NCBI GenBank assembly: GCA_036346355.1
Contig: CM070585.1
Span: forward strand, 6,339,001 to 6,403,000
Direction: 5' to 3'
Source of the DNA: Rhipidocladum racemiflorum
Taxonomy: Eukaryota > Streptophyta > Magnoliopsida > Poales > Poaceae
Length of the DNA stretch: 64,000 nucleotides
This document shows positions 11,101 to 20,840 of the stretch, piece after piece (position 1 is the first letter of the stretch; every line of letters begins with the position of its first letter). Under the pieces are notes generated by a model, which was not told where the DNA came from, made no database searches, and was given only the letters and a program-made list of their open reading frames with translations. Made by a program: the position numbers and the translations under genes.

Positions 11101-12164
11101 CTGCCCATGTGTACCGAGGCCAAGCTTGTGCATGGATTAACGCATCTTTTTTTTTTTGGAACTTTTCTTTCTGAAGAAACACTGTGGCATCTAGCCGCTA
11201 GCAGCTTGTCGATACCTGAAGTTAGCGCTGTGCAGCATCACCGAGCTACTGGGACATGGAGGTTTGGCACGTACTGCTACCAAGCACGATCCCCGAGGAG
11301 GCAGAGGTGGGGGGTCATCATGTAATCATGGAAAGTGCTGGACAGAGACGGAAATCTTTCTAGGATGGGGGCGGATTGGGGTGCAGTTTGGGCTCTAATC
11401 TCTGCAGCAACCCGTGGTGCCAACAGCAGAAGGATGAGAGCGATGAGCTCTGTTCTGCCGCCCTCACGTGATTCACAGCGTAGTAGACTGGACGAGAGCG
11501 ATGCACAGCAGAAAGGAGGGCATGCAGAGGTGTTCTTTCAGTAGCTTTTGTTTGGTTCTTTTCCATCTTGCACCCTGTCCGTGTTGATATTTCAACATAT
11601 CATGGCGGAGCACTATACACACGAGTGTCTGGATGCTGTAGAACATACTAGCCACTACTATGTATGCTAGTTTCCATTTTTTTCCGCAACAAAAACTCCC
11701 TCCGTGAAATTAATTTTATCGTCCCTATAAAAACATCGAGATTTGTATTGAGCGTTGTAAGGTAAGCAGCTAGCAAGATTCTTTTTCAAGGCAACAAGTT
11801 GAGTACATCCAGATAGCCCTAAGCACTTGTACGATACCCTAGCTACTCTGTTGAACTAATCAAGTCCAATAATCCAATTTACAGGACAGATCCAAGTCAG
11901 ATGTCTCTGGAACATTTTAACGTCTTGTAGTCTTGTTGCTAAAAAATGCAGTTAGGTACAGTTGCGTTTAGTTTACGCTTGACAATGCGGGACAACAGCA
12001 CGAGTCAAGAGACACATTGGCGAAAAGATTAAACAACACAAACCAAGACAGACAAAACCCCATCAGGATAATGCAATGCTTGCTTGTCTTTTACTTAAAA
12101 CTCGTAGCGAGATGATCAGATGAAGGCACATAGGTTAAACTGCACAGCGCCCAAGGCATGCTCC

Positions 12165-12198
<34 letters not shown>

Positions 12199-14216
12199 CA
12201 TGGAGGGGGTGCAAGGAAACCAAGGAGCCAAAGAGAGAGACAGACCTGTTGCAACGAACCTGCGCGTCAGATGACTGGTCCTGGCAGATTCCCCGCCACC
12301 GCGCGGGCGCGAGGCCCATGCCGTCGTCGCTGAAGCTGCCGGCCTCCGGCCACACTCCTGCACGCACGCAGACACGCGCGCCCCGCAGTGAGCAGCGCAA
12401 ACAATCCTTGTTTATTAATCACATGCACGCGGACATGCAGCTAATGGTCCCGCGAATACTATACTCGCCCGCGCGCAGGATGGGGATTAGGAGCGATTTG
12501 ACTCCTCATTCGGGGATTCCCTGTCGCCGCCGTGCCCGTGGCCTCACGTACGGGCATCGCAGGCGGGAATTTTGATCATTTGTTCTCTTTCCTCTTTTTT
12601 ATAATACAATTGATCATTTATTCCATATGTTTCAGTGACATGTCAGTGAGATATCATGAGATAAATGATCAATGACATGAGGGCAAATCGTTAATTGACA
12701 GGCGCGGAAAAGAGGACGTTTGATGCTTTGAGCACCACTCCCCTCTGTTTTTTCACTTTTACAGCTAGCTCAGCTCATCAATTTGGTACTACTACTAACT
12801 ATGCACTGACACACTGTATCGTTTTTGTACACTGAGAAATGACATAGGCTCTCGTGAACGTTAGTGGCATTGGCAATGCATTTCTTGATGAATCATTCAT
12901 CGTGCATTTAGCTTTCTTAAACCATTGTAACCCTTCCAATCCACGCACGCCACCATTTCTGACTTCCACAGTCCAAACAACCCAAGCCACCGTCTAATTG
13001 TGGGCAGATTCCAATTGCAGCCGCTGCCCCTGCGCGCTCTGCATGCACTGCACTGCAATAGGGCATGCATGCCTCACAAAGCCAACGCAGAAGCATCAGC
13101 TGCCCCCTGCCGCTACGCTACACGGGTTCATGAGCCAACAGAAGTTACAGAATATGGACCGGTATTTTGGTCTTATCAACACGCTGCTCTGCCCCTGAAG
13201 GATCGGTATTTCTACTTAAACAACTCCTATTTCTGATTGTCTTGTGATTTATGCGCAGGTTAAGGTAGACTGAATGATTGATACTAAGTTCTTCAAAAAA
13301 TAAAAAGGGAAGAAATGATTGATTAACTAATTCTTTCAGTGACAGGGCGCAGCAAATGAAGAAATGGTGGTAACTGCTGAAACAGTGGAGAGATCATGCA
13401 TGTTGAAGTGAAAGTACCGGTGTCTAGATTGCCAATGATGACGCCTTCGCCAAATCTTGCTTTGGCCAAGATGGAATTGGCCTTTACGCGGCCATCTTTC
13501 TCCATCCCGAGAAACTCCCATGAATGGGTGGTGTGCAGCTTATGGCCGCTGTTTGGGAAAACCGAGATGACGCTCGGATGCCCTGTGCAAAAGCCGAACA
13601 AATCATCGAAACGAAATCCTACGAAAGGAACACGAGGAACAGGAAAAGACGGCGATTCAGGAAGGAAAGAAACGATGAGGAATACATACTAGAGATCTCC
13701 ATCGCCTCTTCTTCCTCCAGTGCGGCAGCGAAGCCATTGATGTACTTGGTGTACGAGTAAAAGATGGCATCCTTCGCCTTCTCCTCACTGCGCTCACCCA
13801 ATCAATCCGGAAGCCTTACTTGCATTTGCAGCAGATATATTCAACTAGCAACAGGTAGACTGGTAGAGCGATCGGTAGGATATCGTTACCTTCCCAGGAC
13901 AGAGCCCAAGAACGCGTAGTGAGAGTTCTCGGCGCGTTCTTGGTTGGAAGCCAACGCAGCTCCCTCCCTGCCATGCGAGTGGCCTCCGAGGTAGACAAGA
14001 TACGACTGCAAGGATCAAGAAAACGACTTTTTACCAACGAAAACAAGACGAATCAAAAGGATCAAGAACCCCCCCACCCCCCCCCCCATCCCTACTTGCC
14101 TTTTTCTCGGCATAGGCCGGCTGCTGCGGGAGCACAAGGCTAGTGACGATCAGCAGGACCAGAGCAAGAAGAGCAGGGGGCTTCTTCTCCAGCGAGGGAC
14201 ACATGCTGCGCATCAT
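8196..14216 (-). CDS. Subtilisin-like serine protease (SBT5/AIR3 type), 11 exons, 809 aa
   Basis: Exons (minus strand): 14100-14216, 13890-14005, 13690-13787, 13418-13582, 12246-12357, 10169-10697, 9985-10082, 9665-9910, 9226-9340, 8922-9135, 8196-8815. They total 2430 nt, and all phases close to 809 codons plus stop. The start is the first of two adjacent ATGs and gives a signal peptide (LLALVLLIVTSLVLP, cleavage near residue 35). The I9 propeptide follows (YLVYLG to LHTTHSWEFLG). The catalytic triad is intact: Asp164 (NLDTG), His233 (DGHGTH), Ser571 (GTSMSCPHVAG), with oxyanion Asn339 (SAGNSGPG). A PA domain (about 412-490) and a fibronectin-III-like C-terminus (about 680-809) complete the usual plant subtilase layout. 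The product should be a secreted, self-processed apoplastic or wall protease; its substrate is unknown. Intron 1 uses a GC donor (AAG/GCAAGT); other introns checked are GT-AG. Intron 8 contains a tRNA gene. Confidence 0.95.
9545..9618 (-). tRNA. tRNA-Ile (anticodon AAU)
   Basis: The 74-nt gene folds into a complete cloverleaf. The acceptor stem GGCCTAT pairs with ATGGGCC, with discriminator A. The D arm is GCTC/GAGC, the anticodon stem TCGTG/CGCGA holds loop CTAATAA (anticodon AAT), and the T arm GCAGG/CCTGC has loop TTCGAGA. A- and B-box promoters (TAGCTCAGTTGG, GGTTCGAGACC) are intact. It is intronless and lies inside intron 8 of the subtilase gene on the same strand. It has eukaryotic nuclear character; CCA is not encoded. 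Confidence 0.95.
10698..12245 (-). other. Intron 5 of the subtilase gene
   Basis: A 1.55-kb intron between the exon for the WPE motif and the exon carrying the catalytic His. It holds a fragment beginning ACTCCCTCCGTGAAATTAAT near 11695 that resembles one end of a Stowaway MITE, and a (GA)n microsatellite at 12170-12196. No separate gene is seen. Confidence 0.7.
12358..13417 (-). other. Intron 4 of the subtilase gene
   Basis: A 1.06-kb intron splitting the Gly codon directly after the catalytic Asp (NLDT|G). A repeated TTGATCATTTATTCC/ATAAATGATCAATGACA pair near 12610-12680 forms an imperfect inverted repeat. No coding sequence is seen. Confidence 0.7.
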
Positions 14217-14453
14217 CTCCTTCTGATGCTTTCGTTTGCGGACTAGTGGTCAGCCGGCGTCAGGGGGGAGTGGAATGGATCGAGAGACTCGGGAGACTGC
14301 GCTGTGAATGTGCTCGGGCACTGTTGGTTTGTTATAGGCGCAAAGACGGGCATGGGGAGTGTCTTGTCGTCTCGCCTCCTCTAACGGAAAGTGGTGGGGG
14401 GCTTTCTGTTGCCCAAAAGCGACTTTTGGGAGGAAAAGAAGCGTGCCTTTCGG

Positions 14454-14955
14454 TAGGGATGGCAAAAATACCCGTGGGTCCGGGTACCCGTGGGTACCCG
14501 ACCCGATGGGTTCGGGTCCAAATTTGGACCCACGGGTATGTTATTTCGGGTCCGGGTCCGGGTTCGGGTCCGGGTCCGGGTCTCATTTTGGACCCGTGGG
14601 TACCCAGACCCGGACCCGACAAGAAAATATCCATTGTATAAAATAGAAATGTAGATAACAAATATCATCTATTGTTGCTTTGTTATTATATGCATGTAGT
14701 CTATTTCTTAATCCGAGTAATGAAGGAAAATATTTGTCTTAAATTTAATCAAATCCTATAAACTTTAGCTACTCGAACAAATGAAAATAGAATTATATTT
14801 TCGTCCGGTACTGCTCGTCCGGCACTACGTCCGGTCCGGGTCCGAGTTTGGACCCGTGACTAACTTCGGGTCCGGGTCCGGGTCCAAACTTCGGGTCTCG
14901 GGTCCGGGTCCACGGAGGTTGGACCCGGAGGTACCCGGACCCGTTGCCATCCCTA
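14454..14955. mobile_element. hAT-type MITE with GGGTCC-rich arms
   Basis: The termini are TAGGGATGGCAA and TTGCCATCCCTA, flanked by a perfect 8-bp target-site duplication CCTTTCGG (14446-14453 and 14956-14963). Both arms consist of ACCCGTGGGTACCC and repeated GGGTCC hexamers, with an AT-rich centre. No ORF of its own is supported. It lies about 240 bp upstream of the subtilase start codon, inside the likely promoter. Confidence 0.93.
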
Positions 14956-15038
14956 CCTTTCGGTTACTTCCCCACCCCTCGGCATCGACGCCTGCAAATA
15001 GTGCAGGTTGGGCGGAGCGGGGTGTGGCATGGTTCTAC

Positions 15039-15570
15039 AGTGAGCGTCGTGCCGCCTGTCGTTCCGGTCAGGGTTTATTATGCTTCGGGTCGGAATCGTG
15101 CCGTGCCACGACGGCCCATCGTGCCTACCGTGCCAGCCCGACTCGTCTTTGGCGAGCCCAAGCCCGGCCCATTTGCGCTTCGTGCCGTGCCGGTCCAGAT
15201 CCGATCCATTTTCACTATTGTGACGAGAAAAAAAAAACACATCACTGCTACTAAACTATCTATTTTAATTACATAAGAGACTAATTACATCAACAAAATG
15301 TCAAACATAATGCAATGCTTAAAGATGCTCTGAATCAACAATATCTGCCAACTTTTAGGTCTTAATCCGTGATTTCGTGCCCGTTTGTGCCGTGCCACCC
15401 ATCACGGGTCCGGCCCAAACAATCGTGCCGGGTCGTGCCACCCATCGTGCCTGGTTCTCAAACCCGGCACGGCCCGTGCAACAGTTACGTGCCGTGCAGG
15501 GCTTTGCATCGGGCCATCCTATCGTGCTTCGGGCCGGCCCAAAAGAGCCCAACCTAAGTGCCCACCTCTA
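15039..15570. mobile_element. hAT-type non-autonomous element (degraded 5' end)
   Basis: The 3' end GTGCCCACCTCTA is clear. The interior, from TTTTCACTATTGTGACGA through TCCGTGATTTCGTGCCC, is closely similar to the element at 32709-33254. The 5' end is worn; GTTCTAC at 15032 and GTTCTAAC at 15571 may be the remains of the target duplication. It is rich in CGTGCC motifs. Confidence 0.65.
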
Positions 15571-16345
15571 GTTCTAACAAGAACGAGATCTTAAATTTTG
15601 GATTTTGGATCTTTTGAGATTTTAAATCTCGATCGGATAAAAAAATTTAAAATGATGTAGTACATTTTAAAATCTTGGCGAGAACTCCGTGAGTTCGATA
15701 GAAATCTCGGAAATTTTTATCATATTTTCATTTTTGTGGGTCGGATTTGATTGGATTTAGGGTCAAAACCGTATAAAAAAATTTTCAACGCGTTTTTGAC
15801 TATTTTTTGGTCGGTTTAATTTGACCAAAATCTCGAAAATTTTGACCGAAATCTCGGTCTTGGAAATCCGATTGAAAAATGATCGAATTGAAATTTGATT
15901 TTTGATTTGTTCAGATTTAATTTAAAATTCCGAGTTCACATCAAAATGTTAGATTTATATAAAAAAAGGAAATTTCAAATGTCGTAAACTCGAACTCGAA
16001 TGGCGACCCAAGATAATCGACCGGTGTGACAGCTGTATCGAACTCGTTGCCGCGGCAAGATCGTGTAACGTCGAGTCCGTTTCTCTCTGGAGCAGCATTG
16101 TAAAAAAGTTACGCGCTGATCGGACGGATAGATACCGATGAGGCGATGAGCAATTAATCGCTATATGGACGATTAATCGGAATTGAAACGGATGATTATA
16201 CGCTCGTAATAATATCAATAATATCTTTATTTATATTTAAAATGGTGACCATTAATTAAAATTTAATGAATAATTATACGCTCCTAATAATATCGGTAAT
16301 ATCTTTATTTGTATTTAAAATGGCGACGGTTAATTAAAATTTAAC
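15571..16345. other. Intergenic DNA with a 78-bp tandem duplication
   Basis: AT-rich sequence without a gene. A unit of about 78 bp, beginning ATTATACGCTC and containing AATATCTTTATTT and TTAATTAAAATTTAA, is present twice (about 16195 and 16273). A related piece lies beyond the plastid insert near 16575, so the insert landed in or beside this repeat. Confidence 0.55.
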
Positions 16346-16347
16346 GG

Positions 16348-16572
16348 ATTGTAAGAGCGGAGCTCTATCAACTGAGCTATACCCCCAGCCAAGTGGAGTA
16401 CACATGAAAGAGTCAGATGCTTCTTCTATTATTTCCCCTAACGCAGATTGGTCATTCTTGACTTGAACTAGAGACCTCGCCAGTAAAATAAATCATCACT
16501 CCTACGATCCAACCAATTGGAAGAGAATCAATAGACTCCTTTTCGGGAGCTATTCATCCTTCCCGAACGCCA
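16348..16572 (-). pseudogene. Nuclear plastid DNA insert: trnA 5' exon, spacer, trnI 3' exon and intron end
   Basis: Read on the minus strand, the segment starts in the 3' end of the plastid trnI-GAU intron. It continues with the trnI 3' exon (GGCGAGGTCTCTAGTTCAAG), then the grass trnI-trnA spacer (with AGAAGAAGCATCTGACTC and ACTCCACTTGGCT). It ends with the trnA-UGC 5' exon (TATAGCTCAGTTGATAGAGC), truncated at the anticodon. That is the order in the plastid inverted-repeat rRNA operon. Numerous substitutions (for example TTGCAA to TTACAA at the anticodon) show it is decayed and not functional. Confidence 0.85.
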
Positions 16573-17025
16573 CATAGTAATACCAGTAATTTCTTTATAT
16601 GTATTTAAAATAGCTTAAAATATTTACCAAGATTATCACTACATGAGTGAAATATGATTAATGCTCCTAATGTACAAACATGCGTGCGTTTTTTTTAAGG
16701 GCTGCATACTAGCTACAAAATTATGAAGTTGCGAATGTTGTAGATTCTTCTTTCGGGGAAAAAGCTTCGAATTTATAGTTGTTCACATCTCCGACTAAGC
16801 AGCTTGCCCTACAAGATCAAGAAGATGTATAAAAGATCAAAAAGGAATATGTCTGAGTTTTTAGTTGAAGATTAATCTAGTTATTGGACTATGCACCGGC
16901 AAAAATGCCAAAAAAAAACGTATAGATGCTAAAGGAGTCTAACTAAATGGGCCTGCTAAATTGAGTCACGGCCTGTCAATTAACCGGATTTGTCACCGAT
17001 AAAACAGGAAACAGCCGACTAATAA

Positions 17026-17306
17026 GGGTATGTACATGTCACTATAAGGGTATATGCCACATCAGATTTTGGATGATGTGGAGGAGAGAGGGAAGAGAGA
17101 GAAATATACCGTCTACTATTTAACAGACGGCCTTATAGACAGCTTTATAGTGTATATACCATTGTACAGGTAGTCTATTAATTATATGAGAGATCATTAT
17201 AGACCGTTATATAGACAATCTATTGTATAAGTTGTCTTTAGTACTGTCTGTAGATGACATGGAGGTACATTATAGACAGCTGCCGTCTAAACCACTGTAC
17301 ATGCCC
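17026..17306. mobile_element. Tourist-like MITE (PIF/Harbinger), 281 bp
   Basis: The terminal inverted repeats are GGGTATGTACA and TGTACATGCCC, with TAA target duplication on both sides (17023-17025, 17307-17309). The interior has ATAGACNG and CCGTCTA motifs. A diverged relative with GGGCATGTAAAG at 17370 and a worn end near 17590 lies next to it. Confidence 0.85.
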
Positions 17307-18305
17307 TAATCACTGTAATCTCAGTCGATTAAACGTTCCAACCGTCCATTGACGTCCGTTTCTTCTAAGGGCATGTAAAGTATATAAATAATTTCTGTTA
17401 ATACATTTTTTATCATACTTATAGACAACTCATATAATGAGTTATCTATAATAATATCTCATATAATTAATAGGCTATCTAAACAATTGTACAAATAGTT
17501 TAAAAGCACCTATAGCACCATCTACTTAAATAAACAATCTTCTCTCTTCTTTCTCTCTTTTCTACATCACTTGAACTTCTACACGCTCTAATGGTGACGT
17601 TTTGGGCGCCGTCACCATACTAACGGACAACTAAACGGCCGCCAAGACCGTTTTTTTACTACACTGCTCTGGACAAACGCAAACGCGATATGATTTGGGC
17701 CAATGCTCACAGCTGATGGTAGTGGTGGAATGCGTTCGCTTCCATGGAAAGGCTTCGAATGTTAAGGTGACTCGCACTGACTAACTAGCTCTCCTACGAA
17801 ACATAGCACGGAAGCCGACCAGCTCACCGCGCGGTGAGCGGCAGCCAACAGCCATGGAAGAAACTGGAGCTTTGCTCAATCGATCTGCCGGAGGGCAAAC
17901 TCGCTCCTTCAAGTCAAGGCTCCACTACCCTATTGAACACGGATGTTCATCCTTGAGAAGTTAAATGATCACCACACCAGCAAAGTAGCACTCAGCTGTA
18001 ATGTGAATTCGGGTGTTACTCTACTACTGTGGTATAAATGGGGCTCAGAAATGCATTGCAGGTTACTCTGGGACACCTTCTCTCATTGGCAGAACATTGC
18101 TTCTTCTTGCGTGGCCAAAGTTCATGTCCTGAACTTTTGTAAGTACTCCCTCGGCAGAGAAAAATGTAGAACACCCAATTTTGATGATCCTATATATATA
18201 TATATATATATATATTAATTATAACACAAAAACAATATATTATATTCGTATTTAAAATAATTTTCTTATGATTATAATTTTGTAGCCGCGAACAAAATAT
18301 AAAGG
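17307..18305. other. Intergenic DNA, with a degraded second MITE copy and a (TA)n run
   Basis: Bases 17370-17593 look like a worn relative of the MITE just upstream. Bases 17594-18185 hold no recognisable gene. A (TA)n microsatellite occupies about 18190-18215. Confidence 0.5.
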
Positions 18306-18333
18306 GTTTTGATAGGTTTATATTAAAACATTA

Positions 18334-18547
18334 CAGAAAAACTAAAAAACGGTATACCGTTGCAACGGTATACCTCTAAAACTCATGAAACTTATGATTT
18401 TTTGTACTGAAACTCATGAAACCTAGCAGTAAAAACTGATAAAACATGAAACTGATGAAACTAAATACTGAAACTCATGAAACCAGCACTGAAACTGATA
18501 AGTTTCATAAATTTCATGGCTATACCGTTGCAACGGTATACCGTTGC
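18334..18547. mobile_element. MITE-like repeat with palindromic GGTATACC ends (copy 1)
   Basis: Each end holds ACGGTATACCGTTGCAACGG-type sequence, itself palindromic. The interior is a run of GAAACTCATGAAAC motifs. An inverted copy lies at 26600-26812. Around this copy GTTTTGATAGG (18306) and CCTATCAAAAC (to 18557) form a further inverted repeat that may mark the true element ends. Confidence 0.7.
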
Positions 18548-18661
18548 CTATCAAAACATTAACGGTCATTAAAGACCGTACCAAAGTCGGTGGGAGGAGT
18601 ACATCAAAGCTCTTCGATGGCACTGCACTCGTACAGACCATGAGACTAGGGTTTTATGCAA

Positions 18662-20182
18662 CTACGTGCTTCGGACGAAGTCGGGCTGGTTCGTTACGGA
18701 CCTCACCCACGCCCACTTGTGATCCTTGGTGTCCACGGGGTTCTTCGCCTCGGCCACCTCCGCCATGGGGATGTAGCCGTAGCTGCCGTTGATCGGGCCG
18801 GACACGAACGCGGTGTACCCGGCCATGACGCCGTGGATCGCCGAGTGCGCGAGCAGCGTGCAGTACAGGTTGTCGGCGGCGTTCGCAGGCACGGCGCGGA
18901 TCATGTACGTCGGGTCGATGTACTTCACCGTGAAAAGCTCCCCGGCGTGCTCCTCCTCCCACCACGCCTTCATCTCGCCCTTGAGCCACGGGCCCACGTC
19001 CAGGAACGCCGGGTTGCCGGACTCGTCGCGCTCCTGCTGCCTCTGCACGTCGGTCCGCGGGATGAGCCGCTGCCCGGCGCCCTCGGCGACGACGACCACG
19101 GCATGGCCGTTCTTCTTGATGCGGTGGTACAGGAAGTCGAACATGCCGCCGGAGCCGCGGAGGTAGAAGTCCTCCTCGGGGATGAGGCAGCAGTCGACGT
19201 CGCGGCTGCTGAGCGTGGCGTGCAGCGCGATGTGACCGGTGCTCCGGCCCATGAGCTTGACGAGGCCGACGCCGTTCACCGCGCTCTCGGCCTCGACGTG
19301 CCCCGCGGCGATCGCCTGCTGCGCCTCCTCCACCGCCGTGTGGAACCCAAACGAGCGGTCGATGATGCCGACGTCGTTGTCGACAGTTTTCGGGACGCCC
19401 GTGATCGCCACGGCGAGCCTGCGCCGCCGGATCTCCTCGAAGATCTTCACCGCTCCACGCATCGTGCCGTCCCCGCCGATGGCGTACACCTGGTTGAACC
19501 CCTGTCGCTCGATGGCGTCGACGATCCTGCTGAGGTCGAAGCCGCCCCGCGACGTTCCGAGCACGGTGCCGCCGACCTTGTGCCAGTGGTGCACCATCGC
19601 CGGCTCGAGCGGCATGGGCTCCTCGGAGTAGAACCCGCGGTACCCGTTCCGCACGCCGAAGACGCCGCGCACGCCGTACAGCTCCCAAAGCCCGACGACG
19701 AGCTCGCGGACGACGGTGTTCATCCCGGGACAGAGCCCCCCGCAGGTGACGACGGCAGCGCGCACGCGAGACGGCTCGAACGCCACCTCGCGGCGCGGCC
19801 CAGCGCGATGGTAGGCAGCGAGGCGGCGGGACGAGGACGAGGCGTCGAAGAGAATGTCGCGGAGGACCATGTCGGTGGGGGAGATGAAGAAGGCTGGGGA
19901 GGGGTGGAAGAGCGGGTGGTGCGCGATGGGGTTGGGGATGGCGGCGGCGTGTTCCTCGCCGAGGTGGTCGGCGAGGGTGGGGAGCTTGTGGAGCGCGAAG
20001 GATGGCAGCGGCGTCTCGCCGTTGTCCATGGTCGTGTGCATTGCACTACTCGTGGTGTAGACGTAGTGGTGCGCGGGGCGTGAGTTTTTGTGTGCGAGTG
20101 CAACTGCAGCGTGTGCCGACGTGTTGTTAATGGTGCCAGGTGGCCGGAGAGGAGAGGGACGTGGCAGCGTCGGAGAGTGCAT
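18662..20182 (-). CDS. PFK2: ATP-dependent 6-phosphofructokinase (PFK2-type), intronless
   Basis: The enzyme phosphorylates fructose 6-phosphate to fructose 1,6-bisphosphate in glycolysis. The frame from the first ATG (20182) gives 506 aa. In-frame ATGs at 20041 and 20029 (good context, ACCATGG) give 459 or 455 aa, nearer the family's usual length, so the true start is probably one of these. In 506-aa numbering: GGLCPGMN (about 148-155), GGDGT (about 237-241; Gly/Thr marks ATP rather than PPi use, where GGDDS is expected), PKTVDND with catalytic Asp (about 268), MGRSTGHIA, and the C-terminal substrate region YIDPTYMIRAVPAN. No transit peptide is obvious, so a cytosolic enzyme is likely. No stop or frameshift is present. 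The family assignment is firm; the PFK2 subclass is from remembered similarity. Confidence 0.93.
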   Translation of the reverse strand: MHSPTLPRPSPLRPPGTINNTSAHAAVALAHKNSRPAHHYVYTTSSAMHTTMDNGETPLPSFALHKLPTLADHLGEEHAAAIPNPIAHHPLFHPSPAFFISPTDMVLRDILFDASSSSRRLAAYHRAGPRREVAFEPSRVRAAVVTCGGLCPGMNTVVRELVVGLWELYGVRGVFGVRNGYRGFYSEEPMPLEPAMVHHWHKVGGTVLGTSRGGFDLSRIVDAIERQGFNQVYAIGGDGTMRGAVKIFEEIRRRRLAVAITGVPKTVDNDVGIIDRSFGFHTAVEEAQQAIAAGHVEAESAVNGVGLVKLMGRSTGHIALHATLSSRDVDCCLIPEEDFYLRGSGGMFDFLYHRIKKNGHAVVVVAEGAGQRLIPRTDVQRQQERDESGNPAFLDVGPWLKGEMKAWWEEEHAGELFTVKYIDPTYMIRAVPANAADNLYCTLLAHSAIHGVMAGYTAFVSGPINGSYGYIPMAEVAEAKNPVDTKDHKWAWVRSVTNQPDFVRST

Positions 20183-20394
20183 GGCGAGCACGTGGAGATT
20201 TTGTTTTTTTAGTTTTTAGATTTTTTTTCAACTACGTGGGCTTGATCTGTTGAGTTTGCTGGGCTGCGGCATTTGTCGAATTGGGTTGGAGAATACATAC
20301 GGGACTTGTTAGAATAAGATGTCTTCTTTATCAACCTCTACTTTCTCAAAAAAGACACACCTCTTTTTGTAACACACACAAAAAAAAAATTCAA
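20183..20394 (-). promoter_or_regulatory. PFK 5' leader and promoter region
   Basis: Sequence upstream of the phosphofructokinase frame on the minus strand. If a downstream ATG (20041 or 20029) is used, the leader extends into the frame. No TATA box was fixed. Assigned by position. Confidence 0.35.
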
Positions 20395-20840
20395 CTTTCA
20401 AAATTTTAAACAGGATGTTTCAACTCGAAATTTTCATGAAACAATTTCAAATCGGAAAGTTTCAACTACACAAATTTCAATTTAGAAAAATTCAAATCTC
20501 TCAAAAAATTTCGAATAAGGACATTTTCAGCTTAGGAAATTTCAATTTGGGAGCTTTTAACTCAGAAAATTTCAACTCAAGGAACTTTCAACTGAAAAAT
20601 TTTCATCTTGGGAAAATTCAAACCATGAACTTTCAATCAGGAAAAATTTCAAATCAGTAATTTTTCAAGTGAGCAAATTTTAAAATGAGAAATTTTAAGA
20701 ACTTTCGGTTAGAAAACTTCAAATTCAAATTTTTTGGTTCAAAAACTTTCAGTTCAAAAAATCCGTTTGAAAGTTTCGACTTGAAAAAACTTTTGGTTCA
20801 AAAAATTTTTGATTAAAAAATTATCAAAAATTGTTAAAAA
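20395..20840. repeat. Degenerate short-period repeat rich in TTTCAA(C/A)T
   Basis: Motifs of the kind AATTTCAACT(C/T)GGGAAA recur every 15-20 bp for about 440 bp, with many changes. An 81-codon frame through it is only a product of the repeat (periodic Asn-Phe-Gln). The consensus is also partly inverted toward the right end (TTTTGGTTCAAAAA). Confidence 0.6.

Noticed and set aside
12120..12575. 151-codon plus-strand ORF through a GA repeat
   Set aside because: It lies over subtilase exon 5 and intron on the opposite strand; the Arg/Glu run comes from the microsatellite.
17842..17945. YPIEHG-like peptide resembling an actin motif
   Set aside because: Only six residues match and the flanking sequence does not continue the actin alignment.
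18654..19688. 344-codon minus-strand ORF, Arg-rich
   Set aside because: It overlaps the phosphofructokinase frame in a different phase; composition is typical of a frame shadow.
18656..20083. 475-codon plus-strand ORF
   Set aside because: It is a shadow of the phosphofructokinase gene on the other strand, with no conserved motifs.
20415..20660. 81-codon Asn/Phe/Gln-periodic ORF
   Set aside because: It is produced by the short-period DNA repeat.
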